Both the position numbers and the translations under genes were made by a program. From Microbacterium testaceum StLB037 (GTDB taxonomy: Bacteria; Actinomycetota; Actinomycetes; Actinomycetales; Microbacteriaceae): a DNA stretch of 64,000 nt. Below the pieces are notes generated by a model. It searched no databases and was not told the origin of the DNA. It worked only from the letters and a program-made list of their open reading frames with translations. This document shows positions 52,483 through 59,968 of this stretch, piece by piece (position 1 is the stretch's first letter; every line of letters starts with the position of its first letter). The stretch spans positions 868,001 to 932,000 of the forward strand of contig NC_015125.1 in assembly GCF_000202635.1 (NCBI RefSeq), given 5' to 3'.

Positions 52483-53752
52483 GGGACGTCTCCGTCCCCT
52501 GCGACACGAGCCCGAGGCTCTCGGCGGACTGCCCCTCGCCGCCGAGGCTCGCCTCCGTCTGCCCCTCGCCGCCCTGACTATCGGCCGACCGGGTCAGCCA
52601 TCCCTGCTTGTTCATCGTGAAGAGGGCGTAGACCTTGACCGGAAGCGAGATGAAGATGATGACGAGCGTCACGAGCGGAAGGAGGACGATGTCCTCGGGG
52701 CGACGCCACAGGTGCGACATGCCGCGGATGCCACGACCGACGAAGAGCCACACGATGGCGAGCCCGAGTCCGAGGAGGGGATGCTCGGCCCTCGTCGCCA
52801 GCACGACGTACGCCAACGCGACGAACATGGTGAACGGGGTCAGCAGGATCTGCATCATCGTGATCTGCGAGATGAGCGGCACCTTGAAGACCCAGCCGTG
52901 CCGGATCGCGGTCAGGTAGCAGCGGAACGAGTTCCGGCTCCAGCGCACCCGCTGCTTGACGAAGGCGCGGAACGTGCCGGGGAACATCGAGAGGGCGCGG
53001 GCGCTGTCCTGGTGCGCGACGCGGAAGCCCTGGGAGAGCACGAGCCATGTCATCCGGCCATCGTCGCCCGCGATGCATTCCTTGCCGAAGAAGATCTCGT
53101 GCTCGAGGTCTTCCACGCGCGGTTGGATCACCGAGGTGCGGTACGCCGCGGTCCGCCCGGAAGCGCAGATGATGCCGCCGAAGCGCCCCATCGCCGGGGC
53201 GTAGTCCGTGTACCGGAGGTCGATGATCCAGTCGGCCACGCGACGCCACACGCTCGACTTCGGCAGATAGACGTTCTGTCGTGTACTGACCGCTCCGACC
53301 GCGGGATCGATGAACGGCATCTGCACGGCATCCAGCATCCCGTCCTCCCACGCCGTGTCGGAGTCGACGAAGAGGATCAGCTCGGTGTCGACCATCCGGA
53401 TGCCGACCCCCAACGCCGAGCGCTTCCCCCGGTGGTGGAACATCACGACGTCCACGGACGGCAGGCCGAGCGCCTCGATCCGGGACTGCGCCTCCACATC
53501 GGCCACGTCGAGGACGATGACGATCCGGGACGGGCCCTGCCGGACCCAGGTCTGCAGACAGCGCAACAGCACGTCGGGGTCCTCGTGGAACGAGGGCACG
53601 ACCACCGTGGTCGTCGTGCGGTAGAGGTTCTTCACGGGGCGCGCCGTCGCGGCGAGGATCTTGCGGACGAGCCAGAAACCCCACGAGACGATGCCGAGGT
53701 AGCCGAACGGCAGCACCCACATCAACTGCTCGCCGAAGGACGCGTCGGCCAT
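52475..53752 (-). CDS. Processive GT2 polysaccharide synthase (hyaluronan/cellulose synthase-like)
   Basis: 425-residue membrane glycosyltransferase. A helix (about 8-28) precedes the GT2 domain with VVVPSFHEDPDVLL, the D in VLDVADV, the metal motif VDSDTAW, the catalytic GDDGRMTWLVLS and the processivity motif KQRVRW (QxxRW), followed by four C-terminal helices. The tail carries a GGEGQ repeat. There is no PilZ domain. This is the organisation of HasA/NodC/alginate Alg8-type synthases; the polymer cannot be told from sequence. GAGGGGA precedes the ATG at 53752 by 5 nt. Confidence 0.88.
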   Translation of the reverse strand: MADASFGEQLMWVLPFGYLGIVSWGFWLVRKILAATARPVKNLYRTTTTVVVPSFHEDPDVLLRCLQTWVRQGPSRIVIVLDVADVEAQSRIEALGLPSVDVVMFHHRGKRSALGVGIRMVDTELILFVDSDTAWEDGMLDAVQMPFIDPAVGAVSTRQNVYLPKSSVWRRVADWIIDLRYTDYAPAMGRFGGIICASGRTAAYRTSVIQPRVEDLEHEIFFGKECIAGDDGRMTWLVLSQGFRVAHQDSARALSMFPGTFRAFVKQRVRWSRNSFRCYLTAIRHGWVFKVPLISQITMMQILLTPFTMFVALAYVVLATRAEHPLLGLGLAIVWLFVGRGIRGMSHLWRRPEDIVLLPLVTLVIIFISLPVKVYALFTMNKQGWLTRSADSQGGEGQTEASLGGEGQSAESLGLVSQGTETSHG

Positions 53753-53824
53753 CACTCTCCCCTCGCGCGTTCGGGTAACGCGATTCGATGCCCGGGGGAG
53801 ACACTGAAGGCTACCGCGTACAGG

Positions 53825-54826
53825 TCACCGACAGGGGATGTTCCCCGCGGACGCGCCCCCGGGGACGCTGTTGTCGCACGAGACGACATTCCCCGCCGAG
53901 CGCGCGTCCCCCACCAGATGGACGCCCACTCCGCCCGCTCCCGGCTGCAGAGTGCTGGTCGCGACCGTGTTGTCCGACCCCCACGGCGAGACGATCACGT
54001 GCACGGACACGGCATCCACCGGCCCCGTGACGGTGCTCCCCTCGATCGACCAGCCCGAACCCTTGAGGTCGACGGCGCTGTCCACGACGGCGTCCGGGCC
54101 GACCGCGAGGACGGAGCCGCGGACGATCCCCCCGGTCGTGCCTTCTTTGACGTCGAGCGCCTCGGCCGTGGTGTCCCGCACCTCCAGCCGCTCGAAGACA
54201 TTGCGATCGCTGCGATCCGGCTCGCACGAGGTGTACCGGCACCAGTTCGCCTCGGCCGAGCCCACGTACACGCCCTCGCCGTACTTCGCGTCCGTGAGAC
54301 CGGTGCGCTCGACGACGGTGTCCTCGACGTGATTGTCGCTGCTCGCGGCGCGAAGGTGCAGCCCTTCCTGCCCCACATCCGAGATGCGCAGGCGCGCGAG
54401 CTCGGTGTGGGAGCTGGCATCCAGGACCACACCCTTCTGTCCCCCGCGGACCGTCAGGTCGTGCACCTGCCAGTACGACGCTCCGTCGAGGTGGAGCGCG
54501 TAGCCGTCCTCCGCTCCCCCGGCGTCGAGGACGGTGCCCGCTACCCCGCACAGGACGATCGGGCGATCCGCCTGGCCGGACGTCGAGATGCGGAACCGCC
54601 CCGAGTAGGTCACCGGCGACAGTTGGAGGACGGCTCCCGGAGCCGCGGCATCCAGAGCACTCTGCAGGTTCTCCGCACCGGGCGGCACGTCGACCGCCCC
54701 CGGAGCGCACGGAGACACCGCCGGAGAGAGGGATGCCGCCGGCTCCGGCGCGCACCCCGCCAGCGCTGCACCCCCCGCGGCGAGCACGACGAGCAGCGCG
54801 AGCGAGGAGCGGGCGGCGCGAGACAT
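53825..54826 (-). CDS. Right-handed beta-helix lipoprotein
   Basis: 333 residues. Lipobox LAGC near residue 24, then a parallel beta-helix domain of the pectate lyase/chondroitinase-B-like fold (DLTVRGGQKGVVLDAS, LRISDVGQEGLHLRAAS) with many Asp and Arg facing out. Two Cys pairs near the middle (NWC..TSC) and at the C-terminus may form disulfides. Such proteins bind, epimerise or cleave polysaccharides. First gene of the operon with the GT2 synthase, which begins 72 bp downstream. Confidence 0.85.
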   Translation of the reverse strand: MSRAARSSLALLVVLAAGGAALAGCAPEPAASLSPAVSPCAPGAVDVPPGAENLQSALDAAAPGAVLQLSPVTYSGRFRISTSGQADRPIVLCGVAGTVLDAGGAEDGYALHLDGASYWQVHDLTVRGGQKGVVLDASSHTELARLRISDVGQEGLHLRAASSDNHVEDTVVERTGLTDAKYGEGVYVGSAEANWCRYTSCEPDRSDRNVFERLEVRDTTAEALDVKEGTTGGIVRGSVLAVGPDAVVDSAVDLKGSGWSIEGSTVTGPVDAVSVHVIVSPWGSDNTVATSTLQPGAGGVGVHLVGDARSAGNVVSCDNSVPGGASAGNIPCR

Positions 54827-54917
54827 CGCGTCGAGTATCTCAGCAGCCCGACGGCGACGCTCCCGGATCCCCGCTCTCGGGGAAGCGGTCCAGATCCGGG
54901 GCGCGCCGCCGTCCGGC

Positions 54918-55409
54918 TCAGGCTCCGTCGCGCAGGTCGCGGAAGAAGCTGTCGATGTGCGCGCGGAGGGCGTCGATGCGTCGATCGCGTGCCGCAGCGG
55001 CGTCGTGGCCGAGGTAGGCCGGCGGATCCAGGCGTCGGACGTTGCGCGAGCACTCGAAGTTCGCGCAGAGCAGGGTTCCGACGGTGTTGCCGGCGCGGCC
55101 CGCCTTGCCCGCGCGCCGCGCGGAGAAGAAGACGACGTCGTTCGGCAGGGTCACGTCGGCGCACCACGAGCACTGCGGGCGCGACCGCGTCGGCTGCTCG
55201 GCCTGGCGCAGTTGCAGCCCGACCGGTGTGCCATCGATCTCGGCGACGACGAACCCGAGGAGGGGCGTCTTGGGGTCACGCCATCCGAAATAGTCCAGGC
55301 GGTCCCAGTCGTTCGCCGCGAGATCGGTCGGGACGACGAGCGCGCTGCGTTCGCGCGTCGAGACGTTGACGAAGGAGGAGCGTACGGAGGCAGGGGTGAG
55401 AGCGTGCAT
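54918..55409 (-). CDS. FBP-domain (FusB/EF-G-binding-like) zinc-finger protein
   Basis: 163 residues. An N-terminal helical half (TPASVRSSFVNVS, LDYFGWRDPK) and a C-terminal treble-clef zinc finger with C-x2-C (CSWC) and the later Cys pair (CANFEC). The pattern fits actinobacterial FBP_C domain proteins related to the FusB group, which bind elongation factor G. No resistance phenotype is implied. The start at 55409 fits the family. Separated from the polysaccharide operon by 91 bp and probably independent. Confidence 0.83.
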   Translation of the reverse strand: MHALTPASVRSSFVNVSTRERSALVVPTDLAANDWDRLDYFGWRDPKTPLLGFVVAEIDGTPVGLQLRQAEQPTRSRPQCSWCADVTLPNDVVFFSARRAGKAGRAGNTVGTLLCANFECSRNVRRLDPPAYLGHDAAAARDRRIDALRAHIDSFFRDLRDGA

Positions 55410-55459
55410 GAGAAGTCCCGTCGAGGGGCTGCGCGACCATCATCGGCGCAGCGAGAGTC

Positions 55460-55482
55460 CGCGCGCGGTTCGACCGCGCGCG
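55460..55482. terminator. Very stable CG hairpin upstream of the FBP gene
   Basis: A 10-bp perfect stem CGCGCGCGGT with a 3-nt TCG loop, in the 278-bp space (55410-55687) between the FBP gene and the pyridoxamine-oxidase gene. The rest of the space holds a second short hairpin at 55660-55676 (TGGGGG/CCCCCA) 12 bp after the oxidase stop. No gene was seen there. Confidence 0.5.
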
Positions 55483-55687
55483 AGGGGAAGACCCCGTTCC
55501 GCCGTGGGGAATCGAGGGGTCGAGAGAGGCGCAGCCCGAGAGGTCGGGCCCGCGCCCGCGCCGGTCACCCGGCGAGGGAAACAGCGCGGTCGGCGCCTCT
55601 GCCGCCGGCGTTCTGCACGCCGACGACCCCCTCACGCCCGGAGGGCATCGACGAGGTGATGGGGGACATCCCCCCAGAGTACGCCGC

Positions 55688-56065
55688 TCAGGCGCGGAAC
55701 TGCTGAGAACCCAGAACGCGCTCGACGGCCATCTCGAGAACGACCCGCTCGGGGTTGACCCGGGGCTGGCGGTACCGCGTCGCATACAGCTCGACAGCGT
55801 GCGCGACGGCCTCGGGGTCGTCCGTGACGCGCGCTGTCCCCTCGAAGCTGATCCACCGGGCCCCGTCGACCGAGCACACCGCGGCACGGCCGCTGCGCTC
55901 GGCGTTGACGAACTTCTGGGTTCCCCGAGAGCCGATGATCCGCACGAGGCCGTCCTCGTAGGTGAATCCCACGGGCACCGCGTGGATCCGCCCGTGTCGT
56001 CCCACGGTCGAGAGCGTCGCCAGGTGGTACTCGCGGAGGAAGGAGAACGCGTCGTCGGTCAGCAC
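55688..56065 (-). CDS. Pyridoxamine 5'-phosphate oxidase-like F420/flavin protein
   Basis: 125-residue split-barrel protein of the PNPOx-like/F420-binding group: FLREYHLATLSTVGRHGRIHAVPVGF, LVRIIGSRGTQKFVNAERSGRAA and AVERVLGSQQFRA. Too short for true PdxH; members reduce or bind F420 or flavin. GTG start at 56065 overlaps the end of the 2'-5' RNA ligase-like gene by 7 bp. Confidence 0.85.
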   Translation of the reverse strand: MLTDDAFSFLREYHLATLSTVGRHGRIHAVPVGFTYEDGLVRIIGSRGTQKFVNAERSGRAAVCSVDGARWISFEGTARVTDDPEAVAHAVELYATRYRQPRVNPERVVLEMAVERVLGSQQFRA

Positions 56066-56601
56066 GGTTCCAGCGTGCCACGTCCGGCTATGTGCGTGAT
56101 GGTGCGGGACGCGGCATCCCAGCGCCGGAGGCGGGTGGCGCGCACGGGCACCTCCCCTCCCCCGGTGTCGGCGAGGACCGCGAGCGCCTCGCCCACGCGT
56201 TCGAGGGGCACCCGTCGCGCCAGGGTGACATGGGGTGTCCACCCCCCGGGCGCGGTGTGGTCGTGACCCTCGACCGCCCCCGCGCGGGAGTGCACCGCCG
56301 CGTGCAGCTCGAGCAGCGACGCGGAGGGGACGACCGACCGCGCGATGACCCGGTTGCGTCCGACACCGAACAGGAGCGGGGCTCCCAGGGTGAGGGCGAG
56401 GGGCAGCATGTCCTCGAGCCCGGTGCCGTCCACTTCTTCGAGGAACGGGCGCACGAGCATCGTCACGTGGGGCCGATTGCTGGCGCCCTGGTGCTGCGCT
56501 TGACTCGGAAGACCGGCGTCGAGGAGAGCGTGCCACTCGCGCCGCACGGCGGCATCGGACGCGGCGTCGAAGGTGAGCTCGAGGCTCACGACCGTGCTCA
56601 C
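56059..56601 (-). CDS. 2'-5' RNA ligase superfamily (2H phosphoesterase) protein
   Basis: 180 residues with two H-x-T/S-x motifs, RPHVTMLV and WTPHVTLARR, the hallmark of 2H phosphoesterases. Substrate unknown; RNA ends or cyclic phosphates are typical. GTG start at 56601, 7 bp after the DoxX-like gene. The last codons overlap the oxidase start. Confidence 0.85.
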   Translation of the reverse strand: MSTVVSLELTFDAASDAAVRREWHALLDAGLPSQAQHQGASNRPHVTMLVRPFLEEVDGTGLEDMLPLALTLGAPLLFGVGRNRVIARSVVPSASLLELHAAVHSRAGAVEGHDHTAPGGWTPHVTLARRVPLERVGEALAVLADTGGGEVPVRATRLRRWDAASRTITHIAGRGTLEPC

Positions 56602-56608
56602 CGCGGCG

Positions 56609-56986
56609 TCAGCGCGTCGACCACCAGGCCGCCGCGACGAGGACGGGCTGGAAGAAGAGCCGCACGAAGCGCTTGCGGTCGGTGTCGAGTCCGAACGCGG
56701 AGCGACCCTTGCGCCACTGGTCGACGTTCCCGGGGAAGATCGCGACGAAGAAGGCGGCGAGGGCGGCACCGACCCGGCGTCGCTCCCGGGGCAGCGCGAT
56801 CAGGGCGAGACCGAAGCCCGCCTCGACGACTCCGGATGCCACGACCACGAGGTCGCGATCCAGGGGAAGGTCCTCGACCAGAGCGTCGGGCACCTGCGCC
56901 TGGAAGTCCCGGCGAGCGAACGTGAGGTGCGACACCCCGGCGAAGATCATGGCCAGCGCGAGCGACCACCGTACGACCGTTTTCAT
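56609..56986 (-). CDS. DoxX family membrane protein
   Basis: 125 residues with four hydrophobic helices, the DoxX/DoxD-like bundle (WSLALAMIFAGVSHLTF, VVEAGFGLALIALP). Members act with electron-transfer or thiol systems; role here unknown. Leaderless ATG at 56986. First gene of a three-gene minus-strand operon with the 2'-5' RNA ligase-like and PNPOx-like genes. Confidence 0.82.
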   Translation of the reverse strand: MKTVVRWSLALAMIFAGVSHLTFARRDFQAQVPDALVEDLPLDRDLVVVASGVVEAGFGLALIALPRERRRVGAALAAFFVAIFPGNVDQWRKGRSAFGLDTDRKRFVRLFFQPVLVAAAWWSTR

Positions 56987-56992
56987 GCCCTC

Positions 56993-56998
56993 ACCGTA
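56993..56998 (-). promoter_or_regulatory. -10 box of the DoxX operon
   Basis: TACGGT on the minus strand, 6 nt before the ATG at 56986. Confidence 0.5.
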
Positions 56999-57131
56999 AC
57001 TCCGGGGCGCGCGGGGACGATGGGCTTGACGACGGCGCTCTCGCGTACGCGAGGGGGTCGGTTCGCGCAACCCCCGGCCCGTCCCCGCAACGCAGGGTTT
57101 GACTGTGACCACGCCGGAGAGGAGGGGCCGC

Positions 57132-57428
57132 ATGACGATCACGGACATGCCGCGGGTCACGACCGACGACGCAGACGTCGACGGGCTCCTCGCGCGCGCC
57201 GCCGACGGCGACCGACAGGCGTTCGGGATGTTCTACGATCTCACCGCCCCTCGCGTCTACGCGCTGCTGCTCGCCGTGACACGGGACGCGGCTCGCGCCG
57301 ACGCTCTGCTGGAAGAGGTGTACGTCGAGGCCTGGGAGCGCGCTGTGGTCCGCGGGATGCCACGCTGCCCCGCGCAGGAGTGGGTCGCGCTCCTGGCGCA
57401 CCGGCGCGCCGCGGACGCGAAGCTCTAA
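57132..57428 (+). CDS. Truncated ECF sigma factor-like protein (region 2 only)
   Basis: 98 residues. LLARAADGDRQAFGMFYDLT and RVYALLLAVTRDAARADALL match sigma-70 region 2 of SigK-type ECF factors. There is no region 4 for -35 recognition, and the protein ends soon after region 2. GAGGAGGGG precedes the ATG, so it is translated well. It may be an anti-regulator, a degraded factor, or bind core polymerase without promoter specificity. Its stop overlaps that of the convergent DUF7882 gene by 3 bp. Confidence 0.7.
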   Translation: MTITDMPRVTTDDADVDGLLARAADGDRQAFGMFYDLTAPRVYALLLAVTRDAARADALLEEVYVEAWERAVVRGMPRCPAQEWVALLAHRRAADAKL

Positions 57429-57748
57429 GCGGAGACGGCGGGCGACGTCTCCGCCGCCCCGATGTCGACGGTCAATCCGCCGGACGAGTTCGCCGAGTTG
57501 GCGTACGTCTGCAACAGGGTCGGATCGAGCATCTCCGGCTCGGTCTCGGCGAAGACGAACCGCAGCGGGATCGAGGGCTGGAGCCAGATGGTGCTCCGCC
57601 CGACCGATTCACCTTCGGGATGCCGCCACGACAGCGTGAAACTCTCTCCGCGTCGAAGCTTCGTCGCGATCACGACCTTGATGTGCGCGAGCACACGATC
57701 CGGCATGCGAATCGGGTCTGGGGAGGACCCGTAGAACAAGGAGCCCAT
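57425..57748 (-). CDS. DUF7882-type small protein (copy B)
   Basis: 107 residues, highly similar to copy A: MGSLFYGSSPDPIRM, KLRRGESFTLSW, RSTIWLQPSIPLRFVF. GGAAGGAGG precedes the ATG at 57748. Promoter with TAAAAT directly behind TACTAGATCGCCTAAC. Divergent from a MarR gene. Confidence 0.75.
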   Translation of the reverse strand: MGSLFYGSSPDPIRMPDRVLAHIKVVIATKLRRGESFTLSWRHPEGESVGRSTIWLQPSIPLRFVFAETEPEMLDPTLLQTYANSANSSGGLTVDIGAAETSPAVSA

Positions 57749-57938
57749 ATCGGGCCTCCTTCCGGAGATCGTGTCGAAGAAAATTTTACTAGATCGCCTA
57801 ACTATCACCTAGCGAAATAAGGGACTCGCCCGCGCCTTCGTCTGAACTACCGGCGACGACGCGAGATTCGTAGGCCTGCGTGAATCTCGTTCGCCTAACT
57901 AGACTGTCCGCTCGGGCGGTCAGGGCGACGGGAGAACG
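57749..57938. promoter_or_regulatory. Divergent promoter region with TCGCCTAACTA direct repeats
   Basis: The 11-bp sequence TCGCCTAACTA occurs at 57794-57804 and again at 57891-57901, one in front of each divergent gene. The first is embedded in TACTAGATCGCCTAAC, matched before copy A at 37915. Probable sites for the MarR protein encoded at 57939. Confidence 0.6.
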
Positions 57939-58394
57939 ATGACGATCGTGGAGAACGAGGATCCTTCGACGGTGGCCGCCCGCGCCGTCGAACGCCTGCG
58001 GCTGGCCGAGGCGCGCCTCGCCCGGCGACGCCAGACCGACTGCGGCCCGAGTGAGAACGCGCGAGCCGCCATGCGCCTCATCCTCGAACGTGCCGACGAA
58101 GGACTCACGGTCACCCCCACGGAGATCGCTCAAGCGCTGGGAGTCTCGACGGCGTCCGTCACGGGCATGCTCGACCGCTTGCACGCCGGAGGCCTGATCG
58201 GATTCATCGCGAACCCCGACGACCGGCGCAGCAAGTTCGTCATCCCGTTCGACCGATCCACCGACGCGGACGCCATCGACCCGGTGACGGCGCGCATCCG
58301 GGAATACGCCCTCAGCCTGCCCGCCGACGCGGCGGGCCACATCGCGACCTTCCTCGATCAGGTGCGCGAGGTCGTCGACGCGGAGTGCGGCTGA
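57939..58394 (+). CDS. MarR-family regulator divergent from DUF7882 copy B
   Basis: 151 residues. Winged helix-turn-helix with EIAQALGVSTASVTGMLDRLHAGGLIGFIANPDDRRSKF, resembling the regulator at 37976 (GISTASMTALLDRL). GGAGAA lies 3 nt before the ATG. It sits between DUF7882 copies B and C, converging with C. Confidence 0.88.
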   Translation: MTIVENEDPSTVAARAVERLRLAEARLARRRQTDCGPSENARAAMRLILERADEGLTVTPTEIAQALGVSTASVTGMLDRLHAGGLIGFIANPDDRRSKFVIPFDRSTDADAIDPVTARIREYALSLPADAAGHIATFLDQVREVVDAECG

Positions 58395-58398
58395 CGGC

Positions 58399-58719
58399 TC
58401 AGGCCGAGCGGACCTCGGGAGAATCGGCTTCCGGTTCGGCGATGACGCTCAACCCGTTGGCGGAACTCGCTTCGTGCATCAACTCGTCGATCCATCGCCT
58501 GTTCAGCTGGGGTGCGCGACTTCCGTAGAAGTGGAAGACGAGCGGAATGGACGGGTGAATCCAGAGCGTGCGCGTCCCGCTCCCGTCACCGACGGGGAAA
58601 TGGAACATGAAGGGCTCGCCGCGGCGCAGCTTGTTCATGAACACCATGCGCAGGTGGGAAAGCGTTCGATCCTCGATATCGAAGGAATGACCCAACGCGT
58701 TGTAAACCAGTTTTCCCAC
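58399..58719 (-). CDS. DUF7882-type small protein (copy C)
   Basis: 106 residues, more divergent than A and B: MGKLVYNALGHSFDIED, NKLRRGEPFMFHFPVG and TLWIHPSIPLVFHFYG, with a changed KLRRGE loop context. GTG start at 58719 behind a leaderless-type -10. Convergent with the MarR gene with 4 bp between the stops. Confidence 0.72.
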   Translation of the reverse strand: MGKLVYNALGHSFDIEDRTLSHLRMVFMNKLRRGEPFMFHFPVGDGSGTRTLWIHPSIPLVFHFYGSRAPQLNRRWIDELMHEASSANGLSVIAEPEADSPEVRSA

Positions 58720-58725
58720 GAATGC

Positions 58726-58731
58726 AGACTA
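58726..58731 (-). promoter_or_regulatory. -10 box of DUF7882 copy C
   Basis: TAGTCT on the minus strand, 6 nt before the GTG at 58719. Confidence 0.5.
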
Positions 58732-58793
58732 CATCTCCGTGCGTGATTAATTATCCGCTCGCACGAGCCGCCCTCGGTGGGGCCGCGCTCGGA

Positions 58794-58799
58794 TAGAGT
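58794..58799 (+). promoter_or_regulatory. -10 box of the GH6 gene
   Basis: TAGAGT, 6 nt before the GTG at 58806. Confidence 0.5.
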
Positions 58800-58805
58800 C
58801 CATCC

Positions 58806-59832
58806 GTGGGGAGAGCGCACCGCCCGAGTCGGCCGCGCCGCCGCATTCCACGGGTCGTCCTCCTCGTGGGTGCCGTGGTGGTCGTCGTCGCGCTCATCGC
58901 CGGGATCGCCGTGGTCGGGAGCCTCGTCTCTTCGCTCTTCCAGACCCTGGGGGCTCGCCCTCCCGCGGTGGACACGAAGATCGTCGCTCCGGATGAGTCG
59001 AAGGCTGCGATCGCGGCCAATGACCCGTCCGCCACGCCCGAGCAGGCCGCGGCCGCGAAGTGGCTCGCCGCCCAGCCCACGACCTACTGGCTGACACCCG
59101 AGATCGACCCCGTCGACGAGATCTGGGACCGGATCGCGCATCTGGCTTCCGAAGCACGGGATCAGGATGCCTCCCTCTCGGTCGCCGTATACGGATTGCC
59201 CGATCGCGACTGCGGGAACCACTCCGCCGGCGGACTGGACCCCGATTCGTATCGAGAGTGGACGAAGCGGATCGGCGACGCGCTGCGCAACGCCCCGGAC
59301 ATCCAGAAGATCGTCATCCTCGAGCCGGACAGCATCGCTCTGTCCTCGTCCTGCGGGTCGCCGTCGGATCGTGCGGGGTACCTCCGCACGGCCGTCGAGA
59401 ACATCCGCGGCACGAACACGTGGATCTACCTCGACGGAGGGCACTCCGCGTGGCATCCCGTCGACGAGATGGCGTCGCTCATCTCCTCCACCGGACTCAT
59501 CGGGGATGTCCAGGGGCATCGCGCTCAACGTGTCGAACTATCAGGACACGGCCGCCGAGTTCGCCTACGCCCACGCGCTTTCCGAGAAGCTCGGAGGAAC
59601 GCACGCCGTCATCGACACGTCTCGCAACGGTGCGGGCCCGGCGGGATCGGAATGGTGCAACCCTCCGGGTCGGCTCGTGGGCCCCGCCGGGGGCTCCTTC
59701 GGCGACGGGGTGGTCGACACCACGCTCTGGATCAAACCGGCCGGAGAGAGCGACGGCGAGTGCAATGGCGGACCCCCCGCGGGCACCTGGTGGCCCGAAG
59801 CCGCGGTCGAACTCACACGCGAGAGCCGCTGA
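58806..59832 (+). pseudogene. GH6 family endoglucanase/cellobiohydrolase, frameshifted
   Basis: An N-terminal membrane anchor (about 16-40) is followed by a GH6 catalytic domain with YGLPDRDCGNHSAGG (catalytic acid Asp), ILEPDSIA, YLDGGHSAWH and, in the second frame, VIDTSRNG, EWCNPPGR and LWIKPAGESDG. GH6 enzymes cut beta-1,4-glucan. The reading frame breaks at GGGG in 59513-59516: removing one G joins GDVQG to IALNVSNYQD and gives an uninterrupted 341-residue protein ending at 59832. Everything else is intact. So either an artefact, a recent mutation or a programmed shift. It lies near GT2 synthases. Confidence 0.8.
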
Positions 59833-59968
59833 CGCACGCGGCCCCCACCACCGCCACCCCGCCCGGGGGTGCCCGGAAGTGTGTAAAAATGTGGCTCGGT
59901 CCGTGTGACCGCCGTGTCTCGGGGGAGAACGCGGGCACGTTTCCGTGCGAACCAGAAGAGTGGGTGCG

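Noticed and set aside
54918..55409. FBP gene as part of the polysaccharide operon
   Set aside because: Separated by 91 bp, different functional class, and the beta-helix lipoprotein has its own plausible promoter context.
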